Shown: positions 45,901 through 55,055, counted from the stretch's first letter. The stretch is 64,000 nucleotides of DNA from Shewanella livingstonensis (GCF_003855395.1 NZ_CP034015.1:4226001-4290000), one strand, 5' to 3'. Numbers and translations are program-made. Notes: generated by a model not told the origin, from the sequence alone.

Positions 45901-46506
45901 TTGAATTTACCAATGCAAATAAAAGGCATTATTTTTGACTTAGACGGCACCTTAGTTGAGTCAAGTTTAGACTTTGAACTGATACGTCAGCAAATTGGTT
46001 GTCCTGATGACATAGACCTACTTAAATACGTCGACGAGTTAAGCTGCAAACTCGCTCAAGCAAGCGCCAACCAAATTATTCTAGACCACGAATACCAAGA
46101 CGCTGTGAATGCTAAACCCATCAAAGGTATGGCTGAACTGATTAATACCATTGCCGCGGTAAAACTACCCATGGCGATAGTCACTCGCAATAGCCTGGCC
46201 GCTAGTGCAATGAAAGTTAAGCAAAATAATATTGCTATTGCTCATGTGATAACCCGAGAAGATTATCCTGCTAAACCGGCTCCAGATGCATTATTAGCGA
46301 TAGCAACACAATGGGGGATTTCGCCACAGCAGATTATTTATGTTGGTGATTACTTATATGACATTCAAGCAGCAAACAATGCTGGTATGATTGCTTGTTT
46401 TATTAACCATGGGATTAACAGTAAATATCAACATTTAGCCGATATGGTTATCGAAGATTTAAGTCAATTACAGCAATTATTAGTTAGTCAGGCATTAAGC
46501 GATTAA
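45901..46506 (+). CDS. HAD family hydrolase
   Basis: Start is TTG at 45901 (AAGGG 7 nt upstream) or ATG at 45913. The 201-residue protein has HAD motif I IIFDLDGTLVES (near residue 10), motif II AIVTRN (near 99), motif III KPAPDALLAIA with the Lys near 127, and motif IV YVGDYLYDIQAANNAG. It resembles phosphoglycolate-phosphatase-like phosphatases with a C1 helical cap. Substrate unknown. It is probably cotranscribed with the CIA30 gene upstream. Confidence 0.88.
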   Translation: MNLPMQIKGIIFDLDGTLVESSLDFELIRQQIGCPDDIDLLKYVDELSCKLAQASANQIILDHEYQDAVNAKPIKGMAELINTIAAVKLPMAIVTRNSLAASAMKVKQNNIAIAHVITREDYPAKPAPDALLAIATQWGISPQQIIYVGDYLYDIQAANNAGMIACFINHGINSKYQHLADMVIEDLSQLQQLLVSQALSD

Positions 46507-46591
46507 TACTAATACGCATTGAAAGACTAACCATAGTAATGGTATGAGTAATCATACTAACAACAGCAAGAGTGTTAATATGGAGACTAAT

Positions 46592-46807
46592 ATGAGTCCG
46601 ATTCATCCCAAAAAATTACTCAATAGTAAATGGACTAAGGTTAACGTAGTTCACAAGCTGAAACATTTTAGTGTTATTAAAGCAGAATATGACGAGCAGC
46701 AAAATGTGATTGAATGCATAATTAGAGCAGAAATAAATGCGCAAGAATTTGCCATAGACTGGCGCGATCTGAAAAACTCACAGCTTTGGAAAGTAGGCTG
46801 GCAATAA
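46592..46807 (+). CDS. TIGR02450 family tryptophan-rich protein
   Basis: The frame opens at 46544, but ATG at 46592 has GGAG 6 nt upstream and begins MSPIHPKKLLNSKWTKV, the family N-terminus. The 71-residue product ends IDWRDLKNSQLWKVGWQ, giving the Trp-rich pattern (NPxHPKKLLNSKWT ... AIDWRxLK ... W) of the TIGR02450 family. Function unknown. It is followed at once by a terminator. Confidence 0.85.
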   Translation: MSPIHPKKLLNSKWTKVNVVHKLKHFSVIKAEYDEQQNVIECIIRAEINAQEFAIDWRDLKNSQLWKVGWQ

Positions 46808-46844
46808 AAAAGTGACTCAGGCGGTGTACCTTGAATCACTTTTT
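46806..46844 (+). terminator. Terminator after the Trp-rich protein gene
   Basis: AAAAAGTGACTCA pairs with TGAATCACTTTTT (one mismatch) around a loop of about 12 nt, with T residues after the stem. Confidence 0.8.
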
Positions 46845-46905
46845 CTTCAAAAAATTTAACCTTAAAAGAGTTCATTCCGGTGAGAGATAAGATCTATATA
46901 GTGAC

Positions 46906-47772
46906 TTACTCAAGTCTAAATTGTAGTGTCTCAAGACCCCAATCAGATAACAGCACATCACGAATACGTAAGCTATCACCTTCAGTACTGCATCCCCACA
47001 TTTGGGCACAAGTTTGTCCAGCAATGTTTGATCCTGTGCCTTTTGATGTATCGGGGATCATGTTATTGAGCTGTCCTATATGAGAACCAAACATACCCTC
47101 AAAGGTATCCATTTTAACATCGAGAGTTTCCATTTCATCTTTAGGAAAATTCACTGCTACAGATTGTTCCGTTGAAGCAATATTACCAGGAGTTAATACG
47201 ACAACATCTCTTGAAATTAAAGCGTACAACTGGGTAAGCGGTAAGTCTTTAGTTGATTCATGCAAATAGAGTTGCTGCCCATAATCCATAGCAATTAGAT
47301 TTTTATCTTTATAAGCTTGAGCAAGATATTTATCAGCAAGCTCGATGTCTTGCTTTACCATGCCACCACTTAAATACATTTTTCCTAATAAATACGACGA
47401 TTGAGAGTGGCCTCTATTTGAAGCGTATTCTAAGTAATCAATACCCTCATCAATATCTTTCAAATGAGTATCCTGTAAATACAGCACTCCAGCCTTGTAC
47501 TTAGCATCCATAACGCCATACTTGCCAGCTCGTCGGTACCACTTTAATGCCATGTCTAAATCTTTGTCGGTGCCATAACCCGCATAGTAAAACTCGCCTA
47601 GCATTGCCATCGCTGAAGAATGACCTCGTTTGGTTAAAATACGGTAGGCTTTAAAATACTCAACACAATCAGAGGTTTTACACTCAGCGAGCTGACTAGC
47701 TTCACTTTTAATAGGGGCAAAAATAACAAAACTAAGTAATAAGCTAAAAATAATTATTTTATGGTGCATCAT
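46906..47772 (-). CDS. Sel1-repeat protein with signal peptide
   Basis: The 288-residue precursor has a signal (IIIFSLLLSFVIFAPIKSEA) and four to five Sel1-like repeats: GHSSAMAMLGEFYYAGYGTDKDLDMALKWYRRAG, then MDAKYKAGVLYLQDTHLKDIDEGIDYLEYA, then RGHSQSSYLLGKMYLSGGMVK. The C-terminus has two Cys (GQTCAQMWGCSTEG) that may form a disulfide. Sel1 proteins mediate protein contacts in the envelope; no partner is evident here. AATGGAATTAGC precedes the ATG. It faces the Trp-rich protein gene. Confidence 0.8.
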   Translation of the reverse strand: MMHHKIIIFSLLLSFVIFAPIKSEASQLAECKTSDCVEYFKAYRILTKRGHSSAMAMLGEFYYAGYGTDKDLDMALKWYRRAGKYGVMDAKYKAGVLYLQDTHLKDIDEGIDYLEYASNRGHSQSSYLLGKMYLSGGMVKQDIELADKYLAQAYKDKNLIAMDYGQQLYLHESTKDLPLTQLYALISRDVVVLTPGNIASTEQSVAVNFPKDEMETLDVKMDTFEGMFGSHIGQLNNMIPDTSKGTGSNIAGQTCAQMWGCSTEGDSLRIRDVLLSDWGLETLQFRLE

Positions 47773-47936
47773 GCTAATTCCATTTAGTGAATGTTTTTAT
47801 ACTATTAGTGCTTCAGTAACTATTGTCTATAGTATAAATGGGTAATAAACAAACAGAATGCGGTTAAATTTAACCGTAAATTAACATTTAAGCACCGTCA
47901 TAATGTTCAGTGGTAATTAATACATAACCTAAAAAA

Positions 47937-48965
47937 TTAAACACCAAACCGAGTGGCTTCAAATTGGTTCAGTAAACGATGTACCAAATAACATAATAAT
48001 AATGTCGCCACTATGGCCACTAAAATACTACTGACACGGTATAAAGCACTAAACACTAAGTCATTGTTTGGGGTTAAATATTGGCCAAATAATATCCCTA
48101 GAGTCGTCATGGCTCCAAACCCTACCCCTGAACCACTCGCCTCTCTCACATGCACCTGGCTAAATAACATTAAGCCTATCCATAATAGCGGTATCACAAA
48201 AATCAATAACCCAGACCAGTCATAAAGTAACCCTTGGCCAAGTAAACCAAACGTTACCCCAAACAAGGTACCAATAGCGCGCTTTCGTGCATAACCAAGT
48301 GCACCATTCCAATGCATTGGGAATAATAATAATAACGTAGTAGCTTGGGCTGACATCGAATCACGTAAATTAAATACCTGGAAGGCTACAAATGATGCCG
48401 TGGCAATGGATGCGCCAAGCAAAGCCTCATGGCGCAAACGGTTAGGCGCTTTAACGACTACAGCCATTGGTGGACGAGGTTCAACATCTGGCCAAAGCGC
48501 TGTCATGGCATAAGCAATGATGACTGATGCAGCTGTCGCCCAAAAATTGTTAAAAATAAGATTATTAATGTCCACACTCGGATAACTGGCAAAGTGCAGC
48601 ATAATGCTTAAACTGATCACCCCATTTGCACCGAACAAGAATAAACTACCACGAGACATTGCGGCAAATCGATACAAAAAAAGCCCAAAAACGATGGGTA
48701 ATATCATCCCTGGATGGGAACCAAATAAACCTCCGAGAATACCGACCTCAATTCCGGCCATTACCGATGACGCTAATAATTGACGCATGGCATGGCCATT
48801 CATAACAGGCACTAAGCCTAACAACAACATTGGCGTTACGGTAAAAAACACTCCATAACTTAAATCGAAAATTTTACAAATAGCAAACCCAAGTGTGGCG
48901 CCTGTTGCAATGCGCAAACATTGACGCAAATCGTTTGTAGTCAGAGGACTATGACGTAACAACAT
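47937..48965 (-). CDS. DUF2955 / FUSC-like membrane protein
   Basis: The 342-residue protein has about 9-10 hydrophobic segments: LRIATGATLGFAICKIFDLSYGVFFTVTPMLLLGLVP at the start and a second block from residue 180 (LLGASIATASFVAFQVFNL and onward). The duplicated half-structure resembles DUF2955 and related aromatic-acid exporter (FUSC) proteins that pair with HlyD-type adaptors. It follows the HlyD gene on the same strand after a 152-bp gap containing a strong hairpin. Substrate unknown. Confidence 0.8.
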   Translation of the reverse strand: MLLRHSPLTTNDLRQCLRIATGATLGFAICKIFDLSYGVFFTVTPMLLLGLVPVMNGHAMRQLLASSVMAGIEVGILGGLFGSHPGMILPIVFGLFLYRFAAMSRGSLFLFGANGVISLSIMLHFASYPSVDINNLIFNNFWATAASVIIAYAMTALWPDVEPRPPMAVVVKAPNRLRHEALLGASIATASFVAFQVFNLRDSMSAQATTLLLLFPMHWNGALGYARKRAIGTLFGVTFGLLGQGLLYDWSGLLIFVIPLLWIGLMLFSQVHVREASGSGVGFGAMTTLGILFGQYLTPNNDLVFSALYRVSSILVAIVATLLLCYLVHRLLNQFEATRFGV

Positions 48966-49013
48966 TTAACATACCTGCACGTAGGAGAAAATATTCCACA
49001 ATAAAAATAAAGA

Positions 49014-49070
49014 ACCTATCCTTGTTGATGTGATTATTGAGCCAGCTCATTAACATCAACAAGGATAGGT
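49014..49070 (-). repeat. 18-bp perfect inverted repeat between hlyD-like and DUF2955 genes
   Basis: ACCTATCCTTGTTGATGT (49014-49031) and its exact complement (49053-49070) enclose a 21-nt loop that itself contains TGAGC/GCTCA. It lies within the likely MarR-HlyD-DUF2955 operon, between its second and third genes. No T run follows, so it is not a typical terminator. It may separate or stabilise the cistrons, or be a repeat that occurs elsewhere in the genome. Confidence 0.6.
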
Positions 49071-49117
49071 AGCCATTATGGTGGATTAGGGAAATGATCA
49101 TTAAATTTAATAAGTTA

Positions 49118-50176
49118 TTAATATATATAGTGCAGCATACTAATGACCTTAATTTGCACCTTGGCAAGAAAGCCAAGCAAACAACTATTAGGCACTAATT
49201 GCACCGTTGCACGAGCCCCCGCAGGCAATAGACTAATGGCTTGTTGGTCAAGTTCAAGGTGTAAACGTAAGCGCTGTGCGTCGCGTACCCAACGAGCTGA
49301 TTCTTGTGGATCAGCCAAACGACCATTGGCATCAAACTGCCCTGCACTCACACCTGCATCTACAGAGCTCACTTTAGCGTGGTACAAACGCCCAGGCTGA
49401 CCATCAAACGAAACGAGTGCGGTTGATTGTGGCTCAATACCTTGTAAACTTTTCTCTCTAAAGTCAGCAATTATATCGACATTTTCTGACACTAAGGCCA
49501 ATAACGGCTGGCCAACAGTGGCGAAGCTACCAACTTCTAACTGTAAGTTGGTTACTACCCCATTTTGATCTGCACGAATGTGGGTATATGACAGATTTAG
49601 CTCGGCTTGAGCTAAACGGTTTTGAGCTTGGCGAACTTTTAAATTGTCTGCGCCGTTAAGCCCACGGCTGACGGTTAGCTTAGTTAAGCGAGCTTTAGCG
49701 GCAAGTAAGTTGGCCTTGGCTGTTGCCGCATCACTTTGAGCTTGATCGGCTAATTGTTGTGACACACCCCGAGTAGAATACAGGGCATCAATACGCTTTG
49801 CTTCGCTACTTTTTTGCTGGGCACTACTTTGATTTGCTTGCACGTCAGCTTTAGCTGCTAATATCGAGGCATCCAGTTCTGCATTATCTTGTTTTGCTTG
49901 CTCTAACGCTAATAGGGCTTGTTCAACGGCTAACTCATAAGGGGCTGAATCGATACTAAATAACACATCACCTTTAGCCACTAGTTGATTATTTTCAACG
50001 TCAATAGTCGCAATTTTACCACTCACTTGTGGCGTGACTTTAATGACCATTCGTGTTGCCATCGCTTGTGGCGTCATTGGCATGACAGCATCGGCAAACA
50101 TAAAGTAACCGAATACTAATACAAACATCGCAATCGCTATTTTAACGAGACGGGCAAATTGTTGATCTGGAGTCAT
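49118..50176 (-). CDS. HlyD/EmrA-type membrane fusion protein
   Basis: The frame is open to 50233, but ATG at 50176 (MTPDQQFARLVKIAIAMFVLVFGYFMFAD) is chosen because it gives a compact N-terminal anchor and starts 1 nt after the MarR gene stop. The 352-residue product has one membrane segment (about residues 11-30), a biotinyl-lipoyl-like half motif (VTPQVSGKIATIDVENNQLVAKGDVLFSID), a coiled-coil hairpin (residues 80-190), and the second half motif (YTHIRADQNGVVTNLQLEVGSFA). It should connect the DUF2955 membrane protein to an outer-membrane channel; no TolC-like gene is nearby. Confidence 0.88.
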   Translation of the reverse strand: MTPDQQFARLVKIAIAMFVLVFGYFMFADAVMPMTPQAMATRMVIKVTPQVSGKIATIDVENNQLVAKGDVLFSIDSAPYELAVEQALLALEQAKQDNAELDASILAAKADVQANQSSAQQKSSEAKRIDALYSTRGVSQQLADQAQSDAATAKANLLAAKARLTKLTVSRGLNGADNLKVRQAQNRLAQAELNLSYTHIRADQNGVVTNLQLEVGSFATVGQPLLALVSENVDIIADFREKSLQGIEPQSTALVSFDGQPGRLYHAKVSSVDAGVSAGQFDANGRLADPQESARWVRDAQRLRLHLELDQQAISLLPAGARATVQLVPNSCLLGFLAKVQIKVISMLHYIY

Positions 50177-50177
50177 G

Positions 50178-50657
50178 TTATTTCTCACCAAAAGGGTCGG
50201 TAGCCTGATTAAGCTTAGCCAAGGCATTGTCACTAATCAGATTGATCACACGTTCAAATTCACTTAATTCTTGGCTACTAATGCCATCGAGTAATTCAGC
50301 ACGGATTTGCATAATCCGTGTTTCTATTTGTTTAAGAATATCGATTCCTTGCGGAGTCAAACTCACTATGCGAGCACGCTTATCGTTATCGCAACAACGT
50401 CTTTTGACATAAGCTTGCTCCTCTAATTGACCCAGAGTACGCATTAACGATGGCAGCTCGATTTCTAATGCATCGGCTAGTACTTTCTGGCTAACATTAT
50501 CGCCCAAGCGTAATAACTTCCACAACGCAGTCCAACGAGGATGAGTTAACCCAAGAGGAATTAATTCAACATCGGCGGCTGTGCGCCATAATCGATGCAG
50601 TCGGCCTAGTTGCTCGGCAAGATGCAGCTCTTTTAGTCGCTCTAATTCTTTATACAT
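50178..50657 (-). CDS. MarR/SlyA family transcriptional regulator
   Basis: ATG at 50657 (MYKELERLKELHLAEQLGRL) gives 159 residues; the alternative ATG at 50690 would place an operator palindrome inside the coding region. The winged-helix domain is clear: LTHPRWTALWKLLRLGDNVSQKVLADALEIELPSLMRTLGQLEEQAYVKRR split over residues 50-95, followed by DNDKRARIVSLTPQG in the wing. Two cysteines (RRCCDND) precede the wing and might sense oxidants; this is speculative. It is the first gene of the unit with the HlyD-like and DUF2955 genes and probably represses it. Confidence 0.88.
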   Translation of the reverse strand: MYKELERLKELHLAEQLGRLHRLWRTAADVELIPLGLTHPRWTALWKLLRLGDNVSQKVLADALEIELPSLMRTLGQLEEQAYVKRRCCDNDKRARIVSLTPQGIDILKQIETRIMQIRAELLDGISSQELSEFERVINLISDNALAKLNQATDPFGEK

Positions 50658-50674
50658 ATTAATGTGCCATTTAG

Positions 50675-50711
50675 TTAGCTTGCTAAGCATTATAACTAGT
50701 TAGCATGCTAA
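50675..50711 (-). promoter_or_regulatory. Paired operator palindromes of the MarR-type regulator
   Basis: TTAGCATGCTAA (50700-50711) is a perfect 12-bp palindrome and TTAGCTTGCTAA (50675-50686) is a near copy. Their centres are 25 bp apart and lie 18-54 bp upstream of the chosen start, where they would block the promoter. This arrangement is typical of MarR autorepression. Confidence 0.75.
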
Positions 50712-50888
50712 GTAAATAGCTCAATTGCTTACTCGAAGTTAAAAATACTTAGCAAATAAACTTAGTACTTGATATATAAATTAAAAATACAATAAACTTA
50801 ATATTAGCCTTACCTAAAATACCTCTCATCGGCTTTATCTATTCATACTCCAAATGTTCTATCTATTCTCCCTTTGTAATAAAACAAG

Positions 50889-50902
50889 GTGATGATGATC
50901 AC
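50889..50902 (+). promoter_or_regulatory. CRP-like palindrome beside the NorR region
   Basis: GTGATGATGATCAC matches the CRP core GTGA-N6-TCAC exactly. It abuts the long NorR palindrome. Regulation by CRP or another CRP/FNR member is inference. Confidence 0.4.
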
Positions 50903-50903
50903 G

Positions 50904-50951
50904 TTTAACAATTGTAAATATGACAGCGGTGTCATATTTACAATTGTTAAA
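50904..50951 (+). promoter_or_regulatory. 22-4-22 palindrome with two NorR-like sites
   Basis: A perfect inverted repeat with 22-nt arms and a GCGG centre. Each arm contains one NorR core GT-N7-AC: GTAAATATGAC (50914-50924) and GTCATATTTAC (50931-50941), mirror images of each other. Position about 90-130 bp upstream of the sigma-54 promoter fits an enhancer. In E. coli three NorR sites act upstream of norVW. Confidence 0.8.
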
Positions 50952-51030
50952 TACTGTCTAAATGACTGCCCCTCTAAATAAAAATTGAACTAAAATTATT
51001 AATATCAATAGCTTATATTTATAATAATAG

Positions 51031-51047
51031 TTGGCTCGCCTTGTGCA
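51031..51047 (+). promoter_or_regulatory. Sigma-54 promoter of the NO reductase gene
   Basis: TTGGCTCGCCTTGTGCA has GG and GC separated by 10 bp, the invariant -24/-12 spacing. It lies 46 bp before the start codon. Together with the NorR-like sites upstream it supports NorR-driven sigma-54 transcription. Confidence 0.82.
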
Positions 51048-51092
51048 CTGTCAGTTTGACTGTATCAAAATGACTTTGCGCTAAGAGGACTC

Positions 51093-53375
51093 ATGAGCAA
51101 AAACAAACTTATCGGCATTGCACTGCTAATTGTGCTAGTTGCTTCCTTTACTGTATTACTCAGTTTAGGCAGTGGCATATATCGAGAAAAACCGCCTATT
51201 CCAACGGCTTTTACTGACACCAGTGGTCAACCTGTATTCACCCAAAATGATATTGAACAAGGTCAACTCGTTTGGCGTTCTATGGGCGGTCATCAATTGG
51301 GATCAATCTGGGGGCACGGCTCTTACGTCGCACCTGACTGGACTGCTGATTGGTTGCACCGTGAAGCGCAAGCTTGGTTGTCAATAACCGCAAACGAGCG
51401 CTATAACCGTGATTTCACTGAACTCGATTCAGAACAGCAAGCTGGTTTAGAGAAAGGCTTGAGAGATGATATTCGCCATAACACCGTTGTCGAAAGTGCC
51501 GCAAATCAAACCAATGTCACCCTATCGAAGACTCGAATTGCGGCGATAAATGAAGTATCAAAACACTATTTATCATTATTTGGTGATGATCCTGCATTGA
51601 GCTCATTGCGCGAACAATACGCAATGAAAGAAGGTACTATCACTGATGCTGAACATCGTGAATTGTTAAATGCCTTCCTCTTTTGGGGGGCATGGGCTGC
51701 GGTAACTGAGCGCCCTGGTTATGATTACACTTACACCAATAACTGGCCATACGATCCACAAATCGGCAACGTACCGACTTCTGATAACATTGTTTGGTCA
51801 GTATTAAGCCTTGTGTCACTGCTTCTTGGTATTGGTATGTTGGCTTGGCATCACGCCACCTGCAAAGAAGAACCATTACCTGAACCAGCCAAAGGTGATC
51901 CATTATTTTTTACTAAGCCTACAGCATCACAAAAAGCCGTCGGCAAGTATTTTGTTACTGCAATTGGGCTATTTTTACTGCAAATATTAGTGGGCGGTAT
52001 TACAGCCCATTACGCAGTTGAAGGCCAAGAGTTTTATGGTTTCCCAATATCTGAAATTCTGCCTTATTCTGTTACCCGTACTTGGCATACTCAACTAGCA
52101 GTATTTTGGATTGCTACTGCATGGTTAGGCACAGGGTTATATATTGCTCCGGCACTCTCAGGATACGAACCTAAGTATCAACGTTTAGGGGTAAATGTGC
52201 TTTGGGTTGCGTTAGTCGTTGTCGTACTCGGTTCTATGGCTGGTGAATGGCTTGGGGTACAACAATACTTTGATCTCGACATGAACTATTTATTTGGACA
52301 TCAAGGATATGAGTACATTGACTTAGGCCGAGTTTGGCAAATACTATTGTTTGTAGGTCTATTAATTTGGACCGTGTTAATCACTGCAGCAATGCGCCCA
52401 GCATTAAAAGTTAACAGCGATATACTACCGGCGATTTGGATTCTGTACGCCTCTTGTGTCGCCATCGGTTTGTTTTATGGTGCTGGCCTATTTATGGGTA
52501 AACACTCAAATCTTGCCATAGCTGAATACTGGCGCTGGTGGGTAGTGCACTTATGGGTAGAAGGCTTCTTTGAAACATTTGCCACTGCCGTCATTGCATT
52601 AATGTTAGTTCGCTTAGGTCTTATCCGTGCACGCAGTGCCAACGGTGCGGTATTGTTCACCACCGTGGTGTTTTTAACTGGTGGCTTAATCGGTACTTTA
52701 CATCACTTATACTTTACCGGTACCCAAACCTCCGTCATAGCTTGGGGAGCCATATTCTCGGCTCTTGAAGTTGTGCCGTTAGCGTTAATTGGTTTTGAAG
52801 CCGTGGGAACCTATCGTTTACGTAAAGCAAGCCCGTGGATGGAACGTTATCACTGGGTAATTATGTTCTTTGTAGCAACCTCATTTTGGAACTTAATTGG
52901 GGCAGGTGTATTAGGTTTCTTAATTAATCCACCTATATCACTCTATTTTATCCAAGGGTTAAACACTACAGCGACACATTCTCATGGTGCATTTATGGGC
53001 GTATACGGCATGTTAGGCATTGGACTAATGTTATTCTGTCTACGTGGCTTAACAGGCGATATGCAATGGAACCAAAAATACCTTAAAGGGGCGTTCTGGA
53101 CATTAAATATTGGCTTAGCTGCAATGCTGTTTATGTCATTATTGCCCGTCGGTATTGTGCAGTTCTTTGCGGTCATTGACCACGGCTATTGGTATGCTCG
53201 TTCACCTGCCGTGATCCACAGCGACTTAGTAGAGAGTCTAGTATGGACACGAATGTTTGGTGACATCATCTTCAGCATTGGTGGTTTATTGATGGCGTTG
53301 TTCTTATTTGACATCATCAAGAAAGCTATTGTCAGCAAAAGCGTAAAAGCAAAACAAGCCGCTGGCATAGCATAA
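51093..53375 (+). CDS. norB: Quinol-dependent nitric oxide reductase
   Basis: The 760-residue protein is a single-subunit qNOR (norZ/NorB type): an N-terminal extension replaces the cytochrome c subunit (MGGHQLGSIWGHGSYVAPDWTADWLHREA, with conserved WGHG), then about 12-14 membrane segments of the haem-copper oxidase fold. Haem and FeB ligands are visible in SVTRTWHTQLAVFW (His), WWVVHLWVEGFFETFA (His, Glu), HHLYFTGTQ (His-His) and THSHGAFMGVYGM (His). It reduces 2 NO to N2O using quinol in the inner membrane. AAGAGGACTC precedes the ATG. norR follows on the same strand with its own site. Confidence 0.95.
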   Translation: MSKNKLIGIALLIVLVASFTVLLSLGSGIYREKPPIPTAFTDTSGQPVFTQNDIEQGQLVWRSMGGHQLGSIWGHGSYVAPDWTADWLHREAQAWLSITANERYNRDFTELDSEQQAGLEKGLRDDIRHNTVVESAANQTNVTLSKTRIAAINEVSKHYLSLFGDDPALSSLREQYAMKEGTITDAEHRELLNAFLFWGAWAAVTERPGYDYTYTNNWPYDPQIGNVPTSDNIVWSVLSLVSLLLGIGMLAWHHATCKEEPLPEPAKGDPLFFTKPTASQKAVGKYFVTAIGLFLLQILVGGITAHYAVEGQEFYGFPISEILPYSVTRTWHTQLAVFWIATAWLGTGLYIAPALSGYEPKYQRLGVNVLWVALVVVVLGSMAGEWLGVQQYFDLDMNYLFGHQGYEYIDLGRVWQILLFVGLLIWTVLITAAMRPALKVNSDILPAIWILYASCVAIGLFYGAGLFMGKHSNLAIAEYWRWWVVHLWVEGFFETFATAVIALMLVRLGLIRARSANGAVLFTTVVFLTGGLIGTLHHLYFTGTQTSVIAWGAIFSALEVVPLALIGFEAVGTYRLRKASPWMERYHWVIMFFVATSFWNLIGAGVLGFLINPPISLYFIQGLNTTATHSHGAFMGVYGMLGIGLMLFCLRGLTGDMQWNQKYLKGAFWTLNIGLAAMLFMSLLPVGIVQFFAVIDHGYWYARSPAVIHSDLVESLVWTRMFGDIIFSIGGLLMALFLFDIIKKAIVSKSVKAKQAAGIA

Positions 53376-53393
53376 GCATGTTTTGATTAATAT

Positions 53394-53424
53394 CACAAAA
53401 GGGGCCTTTGTGGCCCCTTTTGTG
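53394..53424 (+). terminator. Terminator after norB
   Basis: CACAAAAGGGGCC and GGCCCCTTTTGTG form a 13-bp stem with a 5-nt loop, 19 bp past the norB stop. Little T follows outside the stem, but the right arm is T-rich. Confidence 0.75.
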
Positions 53425-53465
53425 CTAACAATGTCTCCTTTACCCTTGTTGTTATATTTACACTT

Positions 53466-53476
53466 GTCATAATGAC
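53466..53476 (+). promoter_or_regulatory. NorR-like site in front of norR
   Basis: GTCATAATGAC fits GTCA-N3-TGAC exactly, the full NorR consensus. It lies 29-39 bp before the norR start, a location expected for autorepression. Confidence 0.75.
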
Positions 53477-53504
53477 ATCACCTTGTTGTTAACTGGAGTT
53501 TGAC

Positions 53505-55055
53505 ATGGCATTGAGTCAAGCAGACTTAACTCGTATCGCACTTGATATTACCGCTAATTTGTCTAATCGCGATCGTTTTTCACGTTTATTAACCACAGTA
53601 AGAGAGACCCTCGATTGCGATGCTGCGGCGCTTTTATCATTTCAAGGTCATCAATTTACCCCTTTAGCGATTGATGGATTAAGTCCAGACGTGCTGGGAC
53701 GACGCTTTATTATCAACGAACACCCAAGGCTTGAAGCCATTGCGCGAGCTGGAGATATTGTCCGTTTCCCTTCAGATAGCCAACTTGCGGATCCTTACGA
53801 TGGCTTGATCCCCAATGTAGACGGCGACTTAAAAGTGCATGCTTGTATCGGCTTGCCGTTATTTGCTAATGAACAACTTATTGGCGCTCTCACTATTGAT
53901 GCGCTCGACCCACACAAGTTTGATCAATTCACCAATAATGAACTACGCAGTTTTAGTGCCATTGCGGCAGTGTCTTTAAACAATGCATTATTGATTGATA
54001 AACTAGAAAAGCAAGCAACTAACTTTACCATTCCCGACGCTAAACCATCAGGACAATTAGACGAAGAAACCGAAATCATCGGCCAGGCAGATAATCTTTT
54101 ATCTCTACTTAATGAGGTCAAGGTAGTAGCAACAACTGAACTCAATGTATTGATTTTAGGAGAAACCGGGACTGGTAAAGAGCTGATAGCCAAAGCAATC
54201 CATCAAAAATCGGTGCGAGCCTATAAGCCATTGATATATTTAAATTGTGCCGCGCTGGCTGAATCTGTTGCCGAAAGTGAACTGTTTGGTCATGTCAAAG
54301 GTGCCTTTACCGGGGCTATCAGTCATCGTAGTGGTAAATTTGAAACTGCTGACAAAGGCACATTATTTTTAGATGAGATTGGTGAGCTAGCGCTTAACTT
54401 ACAAGCCAAGTTATTGCGAGTTCTGCAATACGGTGACTTACAAAAAGTCGGTGATGATCGCAGCTTAAAAGTCGATGTACGTATCATTGCGGCCACCAAC
54501 AAAGATCTTAAAAGCGAAGTGTTAGCTGGACGATTTAGAGCCGATTTATATCATCGCTTAAGCGTATTTCCCCTAGTGGTTCCCCCGCTAAGAGAACGCC
54601 AGCAAGATATACATTTATTAGCAGGCTTCTTTATCGAACGCTATCGCCAGCAATTACATTTAACTCATTTAGGGCTTGAGCCAGCATCACTGCAATTGCT
54701 GGAACAATATGATTGGCCTGGCAACATACGTGAGCTTGATCATGCTATTCACAGAGCTGCCGTTCTAGCCAAATCGCAAAGCCCACAAGATGGCATGTGT
54801 ATGATTAAAAATAGTCATTTTGAGTTTGCAGATACTTCGCACTCGGTTACTTATTCGAACAAAAAACTTAGCGTTAAACAGTCGGTAACATCTTTACCAC
54901 AAACAAGTTTACGTGATGCAACAGATCAATTTCAAAATCAATTTATCCAGCAAATATTTACACAACAAGACAGTAATTGGGCTGCAACCGCACGCCAATT
55001 GCAAATAGACTCAGGTAACTTACATCGACTGGCTAAACGCTTGGGATTAAAATAA
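53505..55055 (+). CDS. norR: NO-responsive sigma-54 activator NorR
   Basis: The 516-residue enhancer-binding protein has an N-terminal GAF domain (residues 15-160), which in E. coli binds NO through a mononuclear iron. The AAA+ domain has Walker [14 protein letters not shown] (near residue 220), the sigma-54 contact loop GAFTGA (near 268), Walker [10 protein letters not shown] (near 290) and the R-finger region [13 protein letters not shown] (near 345). A C-terminal Fis-type HTH ([25 protein letters not shown]) follows a linker. GGAG is 6 nt before the ATG. It should activate norB on NO exposure. Confidence 0.94.
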   Translation: MALSQADLTRIALDITANLSNRDRFSRLLTTVRETLDCDAAALLSFQGHQFTPLAIDGLSPDVLGRRFIINEHPRLEAIARAGDIVRFPSDSQLADPYDGLIPNVDGDLKVHACIGLPLFANEQLIGALTIDALDPHKFDQFTNNELRSFSAIAAVSLNNALLIDKLEKQATNFTIPDAKPSGQLDEETEIIGQADNLLSLLNEVKVVATTELNVLILGETGTGKELIAKAIHQKSVRAYKPLIYLNCAALAESVAESELFGHVKGAFTGAISHRSGKFETADKGTLFLDEIGELALNLQAKLLRVLQYGDLQKVGDDRSLKVDVRIIAATNKDLKSEVLAGRFRADLYHRLSVFPLVVPPLRERQQDIHLLAGFFIERYRQQLHLTHLGLEPASLQLLEQYDWPGNIRELDHAIHRAAVLAKSQSPQDGMCMIKNSHFEFADTSHSVTYSNKKLSVKQSVTSLPQTSLRDATDQFQNQFIQQIFTQQDSNWAATARQLQIDSGNLHRLAKRLGLK

